DNA of 64,000 nt from Oikopleura dioica (lineage: Eukaryota; Chordata; Appendicularia; Copelata; Oikopleuridae). The notes beneath the pieces were generated by a model that did not search any database, was not told the origin of the DNA, and saw only the letters and a list, made by a program, of their open reading frames with translations. Shown here one piece after another: positions 11,788-22,212 of this stretch. The position numbers and the translations under genes were made by a program. The stretch spans positions 11,599,001 to 11,663,000 of the forward strand of contig OU015567.1 in assembly GCA_907165135.1 (NCBI GenBank), given 5' to 3'. Numbering within the stretch: position 1 is the stretch's first letter; the number at the start of each line of letters is the position of its first letter.

Positions 11788-14176
11788 ATGAAAACTTCTG
11801 CGTTTCTTCTTTCCGCGGCGAGAGCGACCTGCCCGGAACAATGTGCCTGCGAGGGTACTGTTGTTGACTGCACTGGCGCCCAAGTTCAGTAAGTAAGCGA
11901 TTTCGCCGACGCTACCTTCAAGCTAGAATTATTTCCAGTCACTACGGTTTTGCGAGTTGAGGTTCTCGCTTTATCTGCTTTTTGCTGGAGACATAAGAAA
12001 GCAGCCAATACTGCCAAAAACTGAAAAATATATCAACTTTTTGGAATCGGTGCTGAAACAATACTCAAAGATCTTAAGCTTTTGGCAGATGAAATTTTCT
12101 CTCGTCAAAACTAATCGTTTTTGCAGGTACATTTCTGAACTGGACTTTCCATCAGATGTGACTGAAATCAACTTGTCCGACTCCTCTCTTTCTGCTTTGA
12201 GAAGCTTCGACTTCAACGGTGATAATGGAGATTTTGCAAATCTCGAGACTGTCATCTTCGACAACGCTGAAATCGAGTACATCGACGATTCTGCTTTCGC
12301 ATACTTGCCGAGTCTGAAATCTGCTTCGTTTGCTGACTCTTCTGTTTCATATGTCAGGTAGGAAACAGCTCGTACTATTGCTTGAAGCGAAGTTTTTCCC
12401 AGTCACTACGGTTAATTGATGAATAACTATCAATTTATCTGCTTTTTGCTGGGTACACCAAAATGGGCTTATACTCTCGGCAAAGTGACCTCCATCGTTT
12501 TGATCGTTTTTAAAGTTCCAAACAACTGTAATTGAAATATCAAATATTTCTTTCGCTGAAAACGGTTTTAAATTGATCCTAGCAAGAAGGCATTCTACGA
12601 ATGCGACAAAATCGAGAACGTAGACTTCTCAAATACGAATCTCAAATATCTTGACGCGCACTTTCTCATCTACGCGGATAACTTGGAATCGCTGAACGTA
12701 GCTGGAGCTGCCGAGTGCGACTGCGTCAACAACTGGATGAAACTGTCAGGAAAGGTTGTCGATGAGTTACCTGCTGTCAAAATGAAAGTTCTTCCTAAGC
12801 CACCTTTGTAAAGACTTCGATGAAATCATTTCCGGTTACGACTGCGAAATTAACCTTGATGATGCTTCAAAATGTGCGCCAAAGTCTGTTCTTCCCGATT
12901 ACGTGTTCACTTTTCAAGAAGGTCAGCCAGCAACTGCAATTGTAAGTAGTGATACTTCCTATTAGCTTACCTTTGCCACCCAGCTATCAAGGCTTGACGA
13001 TTTTGAAATAATCGTTCGAGTTTGCTTTTCCTGGGGAAAATAATAGATTGCTTCGAGTTTGACTATTGAGTCGGAGAATGTGTGAATGATGAAAGTGCAT
13101 ATTTCTTCGAATTTCTATAATTTTTCGGATCTCAGTCTTACAAATCTTTACTTGTCGATAACACGATTACCTTGAGTTTTCTAGTGTTTCATCGTTGGTT
13201 CCGACATAATGACCATCGACGTCCAAAACGGTGGAAAATATCGAGGACAGCGAATCAGCCTTTACAATGTCGGAATCGAAAACCACGACGAGTACACTTG
13301 CACAGCCAATGCTCTCAATCACGAGTCTGTTCAGAACTTTTTTACCATCAATGTCATCTCAAGGTGAGCTTCCATCTTGAGCCTCATTTTTCATTGATCT
13401 AGTGAGGAAGCCAATGAACCAACTGCCGATGATGCGAGCACTGAAGAAGAAGTAGTAGAAGTTGATGATGATGATGATGATGAGAATGAGGTTGACAATG
13501 CACAAGAAGATAACGATGATGATGAAGACGCAGAGGAAGTCATCGAAGAAAGTGAAGACAATGAGTCAGGTTCGAACTCAAAACGCCTTCAGGGCTAGCC
13601 ACTTACCAACCAACCAGTCGCTCTCGCTTACCAAAAAATTAAGAGGACGATGAACCTAGTGAGGTCACATCAGAAGTTCTCTCCACAGAGCGACCAGACG
13701 AATTGGAAGTTATCTCAGAGGACCTAACTGGTAACGACAGCGAATCTTCTGAAGAAGATAGCGAAGCAAGCTCTTGGAAAGATGTTAGCGCTAATACAGG
13801 TAAAATAAATATCAAAATGAGATGATAACCCAGATCTCTCCCCCGCCGACTTTCCAAGTAGTCGTTTGGGTTTTCAAAATCTGGGGACAAAAAAAAAGAT
13901 TGATTTCAAGGTGAATCGTGAACGTATTCTAAATTCACTCGGGTTCCAATCTAACAAGCTAAAACTTCAAGCTCTGATCATAAACATTAACATCAACTTG
14001 TAGCATGTCTGTTCGGCGTTCTTTGCGAAGAAGGAAGCTCCGAAGGAAGCTCAGAAGGCAGTGGTTACGACGGTAGTGGCGATACGGCTGAATACTCGTC
14101 AGCAATTTCTCTTCGATTCTCCTCCATGTCTCCAGCTTCGCTTTTGCTTGTACTCCTCGTCGCTTGCCTTCTGTAA
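11788..14176 (+). CDS. LRR-Ig surface protein, probably GPI-anchored; one frameshift
   Basis: Seven exons: 11788-11888, 12127-12357, 12583-12941, 13185-13363, 13403-13569, 13644-13799, 14004-14176. In order: signal peptide; Cys-rich LRR cap (CPEQCAC); three or more leucine-rich repeats (FPSDVTEINLSDSSLSALRS and later units); an LRR C-terminal cap with CDC; an Ig domain with a first Cys (CFIVGSD) and YTCTAN; a long Asp/Glu-rich low-complexity stretch; and a C-terminal hydrophobic tail ending the protein (SLLLVLLVACLL). The tail suggests a GPI signal rather than a cytoplasmic domain. Total is 1366 nt, one base over a multiple of three. The extra base is in a T run at 12805-12807, where the LRR cap frame breaks before a Cys; without it the product is 454 residues. 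Introns 1 and 2 share a 54-bp module. It is probably an adhesion or guidance molecule. Confidence 0.75.
11935..11988 (+). repeat. 54-bp hairpin module, copy A (intron 1 of LRR-Ig gene)
   Basis: Starts CCAGTCACTACGGTT and ends TTTATCTGCTTTTTGCTGG. The 20 nt between can form a stem from GCGAG and CTCGC. Copy B in the next intron has the same outer sequences and the same length. Confidence 0.8.
12399..12452 (+). repeat. 54-bp hairpin module, copy B (intron 2 of LRR-Ig gene)
   Basis: Outer 15 and 19 nt are identical to copy A. The middle 20 nt are unrelated in sequence but again palindromic (AATTGAT with ATCAATT). Confidence 0.8.
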
Positions 14177-15228
14177 ATAAAAAATAGCTTGTCATCCTTC
14201 ATCAATTCTTCTTCTTCAAAAGAAACCAAAGAGCATTTGTGTAAACAAAAGAACTCTTACGAGAGCTACTTCAGACAAATTTTGTTCATTCAGACGAGTG
14301 AGACAAATGAGCGGTGCAATTTCGAATATTTCGCTAGCCCAGAATTATATCCTTGTGATTCATATTCCGCGCCCGTAACCTTACAAAACATCTATCACGA
14401 GCCATGTGACGAGCTCTTTAACAACGATAATGAGTATATGACGTGAGTTGCTCGGCGTTAAAAAACATAACACCAAAAGTTCAAAATTTCCATAAAAGTC
14501 TGTTCTGACGAATGAGCGAAATAAGCCGGGAGATCAAGTTTGTTTAAAAATCACTTTATTTCAATAGATCCAGCAGTCGAAAAGACACAGTGAGAGTACA
14601 GTATAAATATGTTTTTAATTAAATGCGATGAGTTCCGTAATTTTATTATGGAATGAAGTAATCACAGGGAGATTTAATAAGCTTTAAATTTTAGCGTTAT
14701 TTTATTCTGGAAGTGGATATTTGAAATAAAAGAAATGAAAAATTTCATATTGCAAAGACAAGAAATTTTAGCTGAGCAAGACGAGAGAACATATAAATTT
14801 GCTTTTCGTTTTAATTAAAGAGCGAGTAATTAAACGAGTCAAATAAAGTTTGCAACACTTTTAACGGTTTTCTTTAAGTTTTCAGGATATGTATTTCAGG
14901 ATATTATTTTTTAAAAATAAAAGCTTATTTAAAAGCTAGTTACTAGCTGCTAGTTGATGTTAACTTTAAATTTTAAAGTTTAAAATCAGAAGAACCAAAA
15001 AGCAGTCGTATCGTTAAACGATTAAAAAAGAGCTTGACTTATTTACTCGATGTGATATAAATATCTGTAGCGAGTAGTGTTAGCATTCAGAGAGGGAGAG
15101 ACGTCGGAAGGCCGGTAGACGAACGGATTCAGAGTTTTCATCGATCGACAGGGTACGGATCAGGGAGCGCTGAATTTTATCGTTAGTAACCAAATTCGGG
15201 CATTCAACTGACTCATGATACAGACTTA
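14177..15228. other. Convergent intergenic region and ZFP36-like 3' UTR
   Basis: About 1050 bp between two genes whose 3' ends face each other. AT-rich, with a probable minus-strand polyadenylation signal (AATAAA, read as TTTATT near 14556) for the CCCH gene. No coding potential beyond short frames. Confidence 0.4.
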
Positions 15229-16014
15229 TTACAAAACTGTATTTACCTGCATGATAGTCGGAACAGTCGGGACTGAGAGTCGTCTGTCCGCCTTCTGTCG
15301 GAGTCTGAGCGCCTCGAGCTGATCAGGCTTCTCGTTATGGAGAAAGTTGCAGCGGCTGCCGTACGAGCAAATGCCCGTTTGGTGGAAGGTCTTGCAGGGG
15401 ATCGTCTTGAACTTGGGGTGCTTAGTCACCTGGCGAAGTTCGTCGATGCCATGAGCGAACTGACACTTGTCCATGAAGCGACACTCGCCAGTTTCAGTGA
15501 AGCGCTGGCACATTTCCGTTTTGTATCGAGCAGTGTTGAACTTGGTTCCGTAGAGTGGTCCTGGAGTGGACAAGGATCGACCACGGTTGCGCACCATCTC
15601 CAGCATATGCTAATGTAATCGTAAAAAATGACTTTCTTTATTAAAATCCTTACCTCATCATCTTCCACTGAATTCTGACTGGCTGATGAGCTGCTGCCGC
15701 TTATGTTAGTGTTCGCATCGTCAGAAAAGTGATCCAGCCGCTCAGCGTCGTAATTCTCGCGGATAATATTGCCAAGTGGGCTGCCCAGGCGGGAAGTGTA
15801 AAGTCGGGATGTTGGATTCTTCTTGACGTTCTCAATGGACTGGCGGAGGTGGTTGAGCGGCTCGGAGAGCTGAGTGAGAACAGCAGCAGGTTCCTCAAGA
15901 AGCTGTCGACCCAGTTGACGGAGTTGCTGGACGTCGATTTCGTCGTTCATTTGCTCGAAAACCTTACGGATAAATTGACGATCTCTGGTATAAAAGCTAA
16001 GATCTTACCGTCAT
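15229..16014 (-). CDS. Tandem CCCH zinc-finger mRNA-decay factor (ZFP36/TIS11 type)
   Basis: Exons 16014-16009, 15962-15654 and 15609-15229 give 231 residues, joined by GT-AG introns of 46 and 44 bp. The two tandem fingers fit C-x8-C-x5-C-x3-H. The first is led by RYKTEMC, close to the family's RYKTELC. The second is led by KFKTIPC, a departure from the usual YKTELC. TIS11 proteins bind AU-rich elements in 3' UTRs and recruit deadenylases. The protein is short for the family, and no typical C-terminal CNOT1-binding motif was seen. The six-base first coding exon (ATG ACG) is supported by a clean donor; a start at the ATG at 15950 is the alternative. Confidence 0.9.
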
Positions 16015-17513
16015 GGTTGGTTCTCTTGTGGATTGCTCTTCTCTTTTGAAATGCCCGAATTCGCTTCTAGAAATCAGCATGCAAGCTTTGGCAGGGGAAG
16101 AAAGTACTTTGGGCGAAGCAATTAAATAAAAAGGATTTAATTATTATTTAGAAAAGGCGTTTAGATATTTTTTATTTTGAAGGTTGTTGGTTACGGTCAA
16201 CCATGGAAATATATACGAGCGTTTTGCGACTCAGTGGCGCCGTCATCCGAAGCGCCGCGACGCGACCCATTCTGTATCAAGCGCAGCTTCAAAGGAAAAG
16301 AGCACCTTGAAATTTCTTCTTGTTGTGCTTTATCGGAGATCAGACTTTGTTGGTAATAATTGAAACGCTTACGTGTATCGGAGGAGAATATTCTTGTAGC
16401 CTTTGATCATTCAGTATTACTTATCGCTTTAGTACGCGTCATCCGTTAATTCATGTATGCAAATGCTTACATGTGTTTTTATGAAACTAAGGAAATAACC
16501 CAAATCTCAATAAAAGCATTAAAAATCAGTATTTAACCAAATATTCAATCGGTTATTTAAAAACGTTAAATTTAAAGGTTTGTAAAGCAAAAAAACTTAT
16601 TCAAAATTACCAGTGTATTTTGATTCTCATCAACGTTTGTGAGTAAAAATCTGCAGCAATAAAAGGTCCCGTCTTCAAATTTACAGAACAAATGCATGTG
16701 ATGTGTCGCGGACAGCTGCAAGTGGGGCCGAGATTGGTAAACCTTTTTCTTCATATTTGCTCGATGCAAATATCCTTCGCCACCAAGACCGGGTCATCTC
16801 CTGGAGAGAAGACTACTGCGCGCGATTTTGATGAGTGATAAGGGTCGCCCGCCGAGTTTTATTGGACTAAAAACGGCCTGTAGGTAGTGGAGGAAATACA
16901 CTAACTTTTGAGCTACCGTAAATATAATTTGCTGAGCGGTGTTGATGATAATTCCAATTCGTACACAATTAAGGTATTTCATTTAGTGGTGCTTTCTGAA
17001 TTTGAACCAGCCGGGGCTCATGATAGCACTGCTCGAGCGGATTTTCTTTCACTCGAAACTTGGCTAAATTGGCGTTTGAAATCGTTCTTGATTTCGGATT
17101 TTATGAAAAGAAGCACAGCTTAGAAAACGAGTAGGATCTTTTAGGACTGACAGAAAATGGAAAGAAGGAGAAGGAAAATGATTGAATTTTAAAAGGAGTC
17201 ACGAGCTAGAAGAATATTAAACATCGATTATATTACCAATTCTTACACTTTATTGAATCATGACTGGGAATTTCTTCCCTGTATTTGAGCTTTCTATAGG
17301 TACGAAGATTTTTTATTGAAAAAAAGAACTTATCGGAAAAGCTTTTATCGCCAAATAAATGTGCGCACTAAACGATAGCAATTTGCGCGTTTGGAGTAAA
17401 TTATCAAGTTGATATCGCGATTGGACGATATTCACTCTTAGTGACATATTTGTACATTTTCAGCGTCGTGTGCGTTCTACTGATAAGAAAGAGAGCTGTT
17501 ATTTTCCGCGCTT
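16015..17513. other. Intergenic region
   Basis: About 1.5 kb, AT-rich. Only short open frames without recognisable domains. Contains the promoter side of the CCCH gene. No repeat or RNA gene was identified. Confidence 0.4.
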
Positions 17514-17753
17514 TCATCTACTGATGAGATTCTTTCGTCTGCCTGAGAGGTATCTTACTCGCCTATCAGTAGCTCGGGCCATTCTTTGGATACTCTGAGA
17601 ACGAGCAAGATGGGATTTCTTTCTTTCGTCACGAGACTCCTGAACGTTCTGCGAAATCTCCGAATAAACACTTTCTGCCTTCAACCCAGTAAGCACTTTT
17701 AGCGGATATTTTTTGCTGCTATCGGGTTCAATAAACCTTTTTTCGTTATTCAA
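17514..17753 (-). CDS. Hypothetical 79-residue open frame
   Basis: An ATG-started frame encoding a basic, Ser/Arg-rich 79-residue protein (MNNEKRFIEPDSSKKYPLKV...). Composition looks more protein-like than the surrounding DNA. No domain, splice partner or family was recognised, so it may be an exon or chance. Confidence 0.25.
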   Translation of the reverse strand: MNNEKRFIEPDSSKKYPLKVLTGLKAESVYSEISQNVQESRDERKKSHLARSQSIQRMARATDRRVRYLSGRRKNLISR

Positions 17754-18105
17754 AGAGATCCAATGGGCCGGAACACCGTCTTCTCATTGTGCCCAGATCC
17801 GGGGAGAATTCAGCCCTTTTGTCAAAAGTCAACATTGACTATTTTTTTTCTGAAACATAAGCCCCTCGAGCGTGAAAAATTTTAGTCCTGAAAGTGGGGA
17901 CAAAGACAAATAACGGCTATTATGCGCGAATTAGCGCAATCGCGTCCTTTTCCGGATAAGGGGGAGCTTTTTAAACATTGTCGACCTACAAAAACGAGCT
18001 TTTTTGAAGCATAAAAATAGGCTGCAATTGGGTCAGGCATTTTCAATGTTCAAAATTTGAAAATTGAATGGATTTTGTAATTTTGAAGAACTGAAGTTTA
18101 TTTGC
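17754..18105. other. Spacer downstream of PMPCB
   Basis: About 350 bp including the presumed PMPCB 3' UTR. Nothing else seen. Confidence 0.35.
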
Positions 18106-20620
18106 CTAGTTTCTCGCTGTAATAATATTTTTACAGAAAGCTTCTTCGTGAACTTTTTCAGGATCATTAATTTGGGGAACGTCAGGGAAGATGGGCGGCG
18201 TGTGATCCAGATTTCCAAGCAGGGCGATGCATTTCTCCTCGCTGTCAATGATTTGGGTGACGCAGCGTTTCACGTCCTCGCGGGTGATGTTTTCGATGAG
18301 GTATTCGGTTTCGGGGTAGTGAATTCGACGGTTGTATACCAGCAGGTGACGGCCAATCTATTTTTATTAAATCTTCTGACTTCAATTTCCTGTCCTACCT
18401 CATCAGCAACGGGCTGAGTTCCGTCAATGCCAAGGCAAATGTCCGTGAAAAGACTTCTCTTGGCATTCGAAAGTTCCTCGTCGCTGAGATTCGTGGCGAT
18501 TCGTTGTAATTCTTCATGGAAAGCTTCGACCATGGTAGAAGCCTTGTCCAGTTCAAAGGCAGTGAAAATGAAGCCGAAGAGGCCCTTATCATTGTATAAT
18601 GACATGTAAGCCTGAAATTCCACATTATTACTTTGAAGAATAATAAAATTTCAATTTTAGAGAGCATGAATGACAGTGGATGATCGTCAATTATTTCTAC
18701 TTGAGTTACTTTGAAAGTACTGCTTGGATCGATATTCTGCATTTTCTTGACGAATGGCGATGTGAAAAACTGGAATCCGCCAGATCCATGCATGAAGACA
18801 CCAATCAGCTTGGCGATTAAATTCATGGTTAGACAGTCGGAGTGAGACCAGCCGCAGATTGGGTAAGTAACGCAGCCGACGAGCGTGTCAGAGCCTGGTT
18901 TGTGGTGGCGGATCTCGCAAGAGTGGAATGGTGTATCAACGCCCCAGAAATTTGCATAATGATCGGTTCTTCCAGCAGGAAGATTCGCCTGTCTGAACGT
19001 CAATCGTTTGATTCGGAATATTAGATTGCTGTAATTACCGCTCAAAAGTAGGCGTTCCAGGGCCGATGTAAGAGCCCCAATCATCAAAATACTTCCCGGC
19101 GAAATCGACAACTTGCTCATGATTGACGCCACCCGTCCCGACAAGGACCATTCGCGAGGGATGATAGTGCGTTTTAATGAAATTCTGAAAAAGGAAAATT
19201 AGCATGTCTTCGCGTCAATAAGTGAGAATTGATGTGTCGATTCACGAAATGAATTAAATTGCGATTTAATTATTACCTGGATGACATCTTTTGTGATGGC
19301 ATTTGAAATGTGGAAACGCGTGCCGAGGATGTTGTAGGAAAGAGACGAGTCGGTGAAATGGCCATCGACACCACCGAAACAGAAGGCATGGATGTAATCG
19401 AAGAGCACTTCTTCGTAGTTTGCCAGAATATCATCGTACTCAGCTGATATTACGCGTCGTTCGATTGCGATAGCAGATCTGTAAAGATATGGTTATTAAA
19501 GCTGTCAAACTTCAAATATAACAATAAAATCAGAGCTTAGTTAAAAATTAAAATATCATCAATAAAAATGACTGCTGGCTCGACCGGGCCTGTGTAGAAA
19601 ACTTAAGTCACGGGTTAGAAAAATCAACAGTAAAAAGCCGCGCTACCAGTTCATGTCTTTTTTTTAATTCCAGCGTAGAGGCTTTTTATTAGAGTTTTTT
19701 CCGGACCCTGACCCAGGTTTTCCTCACAGGTTGCAGATCCCATCGTCCTTGAATTCGAGATCAGAGGCAAAGAAGTTTACCTTGATAAATCAGGTTTTTG
19801 AATAACATCAGCCAAGATCTCCACTAATTTCTCGGTATTATCTCTTCTTCCTTGAAAATAATAGGACGTATGCTCCCTCGAAGTATAAGCATTTAATAGA
19901 GTTCCAGTCGCTTCTGCGTATTCGGAAAGCTCGTGCTGCGACATCTTCTCGGATCCCTTGAAGACCAAATGTTCGAAGAAATGGGCCGTTCCCATTTCTT
20001 CCAGTTTTTCGTAGCGAGTTCCACAGTCGATCCACAAACCAACTAAAGAATCGTTTGTTGCTTTTATTCTACGCTTAATTTAAATTGTTTCCTAAAGGCT
20101 GAAACATCAAAGACAAACATTATCTAATAAAATTGAATAGAGCTCATAATGAAAGAATTTTTACAGCGTATTTGTTACAGCTTGTCTGGGCAATAAATCT
20201 ACTATCTTTCAGTGCTTTTCAATGCGATAAGAGAAAGATTCTTTTGAGATAGAGAAATCGTCATTCAGGTAGTATCATTTTTTTATTCAATTATCAACAT
20301 ATTCGTTTCGTGACTACATCTATCTCATACAAAATCAATTAAAGACATTACCGCAAGTCGTTGGTAAACCCATATCTTCTGTTGCTACCCGAAGTCCATT
20401 TGGAAGGGTGGTTACTTTTGTGTCGCAGTAATTTACCAGCTGTTTTGCCTAAAAGAATCTGTAGATTAAAATTACCAAAGATTAAATTTCTTGGAAATTA
20501 TCTAAACTTGAGATTCCAAGGAGAATTTTTATCAATAAATTAGAAATTTTCGATTAATTTTTTTTTTTGAACCTGCGCAAATCTTCTTCTTATCGGGAAT
20601 TGTTTTACTCTTCTAATCAT
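18106..20620 (-). CDS. PMPCB: Mitochondrial processing peptidase beta subunit
   Basis: Eight exons: 20620-20573, 20448-20352, 20042-19781, 19478-19277, 19184-19039, 18992-18665, 18611-18399, 18357-18106. Sum 1548 nt = 515 residues, near the usual 480-490 plus presequence. MPP cleaves targeting presequences in the matrix. The inverted zinc site HxxEH is intact (HFFEH) with the distal Glu helix (IERRVISAE), which favours MPP over the inactive UQCRC1 paralogue. The first exon is an Arg-rich amphipathic presequence (MIRRVKQFPIRRRFAQ). Later segments (GRHLLVYNRRI) match the C-terminal domain. One intron (18612-18664) begins CT and ends AG; no GT alternative keeps both frame and homology. The 302-bp intron 19479-19780 holds a degenerate MITE. 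Confidence 0.93.
19586..19734. mobile_element. Degenerate MITE copy in a PMPCB intron
   Basis: About 150 bp with decayed inverted ends (CCTGTGTAGAAAAC and GGTTTTCCTCACAGG) and inner AAGCCGCG/TAGAGGCTT arms. It is clearly related to the better preserved element at 56187-56402. Confidence 0.7.
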
Positions 20621-20789
20621 CTTGCCCGAGATCACTTCAATCAGCTGTTTTCTTCAAGTCTCTCAAGATTCCAAAATTGTGTCTTAGGGCGTTTGAGAAA
20701 AACGAGGCTCGACCAATCGGCGCGGCGCGAGAATTCTGCACCACTTCGCGAAGAAGGAAAATTGAAAAGAGAAAAACGCGAATCAAAAA
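20621..20789. promoter_or_regulatory. Shared upstream region of PMPCB and V-ATPase F
   Basis: Only 169 bp separate two divergent start codons, so both promoters must lie here or overlap the genes. No core promoter motif was identified. Confidence 0.6.
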
Positions 20790-21165
20790 ATGCTGGGAGG
20801 AAAATTGATGACCGTTATCGGCGATGAAGATACTGTTACGGGCTTTTTGATGGGTGGAATTGGAGAATTGAGCAAAGAGCGACATCCGAATTTCTTCGTA
20901 GGAAAAATATAAAGAAAATGGTATAATTAGTATTCAATTTTAGGTGGTGGACAAAGACACAGAGACGAAAGACATCGAAGCCAACCTGCGAACCTTCCTG
21001 GCTCGCCCCGATGTGGGAATAGTGATGATCACGCAGTGCTACGCGGAGCGAGTGCGGCACCTGATCGACGCTCATGTGGAGCCGATTCCGACGATTTTGG
21101 AGATTCCGTCCAAAGACAACCCATACGATGCGGAAAAGGATTCCGTCCTCAAACGGGCCAGGTAA
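20790..21165 (+). CDS. ATP6V1F: V-type proton ATPase subunit F
   Basis: Two exons (20790-20897, 20944-21165) around a 46-bp GT-AG intron give 109 residues. The sequence follows the family closely: [18 protein letters not shown] near the start, ERHPNFF, and [20 protein letters not shown] at the end. Subunit F is part of the central rotor of the V1 sector that couples ATP hydrolysis to proton pumping. Human subunit F is 119 residues and continues past this point; here the frame stops right after KRAR (AGG TAA). A GT lies just inside that stop codon context, so splicing to an exon near 21771 (short tail RAVIGGEG) is a possible alternative ending. Confidence 0.92.
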
Positions 21166-22212
21166 ACTTTTCCCTGACGAAACGGTCGTATTTTTGGAAA
21201 TTGGCAAAATTGGAAATGGAACACCTTCAGCTGAGGGAATCCAAGAACGAGAGCCATAAATAGGGCTAACTCGTGATCTCACAGTAACGCTAAAAGGCGA
21301 ATTGAAGACCCTTATGACCTCTTTTTAACTCGAATCGAATTTTCAGCTTCCATTTTTTAATGAATTTTCCCTAGAATTTCGTGTATTTTCGAAGAAAACA
21401 GCTTTCTTTTTCATGCGGAACGACATTTTTTTGCTGCAAATCGATTTCTTCCGCAAATTTGACTCTTGAACCCTGGTTATAGGGGAAAGAAAAAGCTCCA
21501 GAATACGGAAATTCATCTCTTTCATTTTCCGAAATGAGAATTTTACGAGGTTTCCGTTCGATTTTCCCCAAAAATTAACTTTCAGACCCGGCAACGCATC
21601 GGTCAGTTGACCGATCGTCTGGTGAACACTCAGCTTTAGAAATTTTCCGTCGTTTTTTGCTTGAATAGACAGTTTAAATCAAAACAACGAGCAGTGTATC
21701 GCGTTTAGTCTGGTCCAATTTACAACTGAAAATAGCTCCCGATTCAATCTCATGATTTCAGGGCCGTTATCGGTGGCGAAGGGTAGAATTTCAGGCGAAA
21801 ATAAACTTCCATTTCACGATCAAATTTCTTCATGTTCATCCTTTTCCACAATATTGTCAACTCATACTAGCAAAAATATATAAATTACTTATCTCGTCAT
21901 TTCTCTGTTCAGCATTTAATTCTTTACATGTCAACTCACTGAATAAAAAAATTTCGTTCAAAAACTTCTCTTCTTCAAACAAAAAATTTTAAAAATCCGT
22001 TTTTATGTTATTTTGCCATCATATTTTCTATCAATTTTTATCGTTAGAGAATATTACAGAAAGGGTACTCAAGTTCAGATTTTTCTCGAAAAGGGACCTT
22101 GAGGTTCAGTTCATTTCTATTTGTTTGCTACTGAAGTAAACCTACAGTAAATAAGTTATCAAGTTTGAATTTGGAACTTCTGTTTGATTCTTTCTTTTCG
22201 ATAGATTTTTAG
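21166..22212. other. Intergenic region before NRAMP
   Basis: About 1 kb. Either fully intergenic or containing a last short exon of the V-ATPase gene near 21771-21785. No repeat or RNA gene recognised. Confidence 0.35.
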
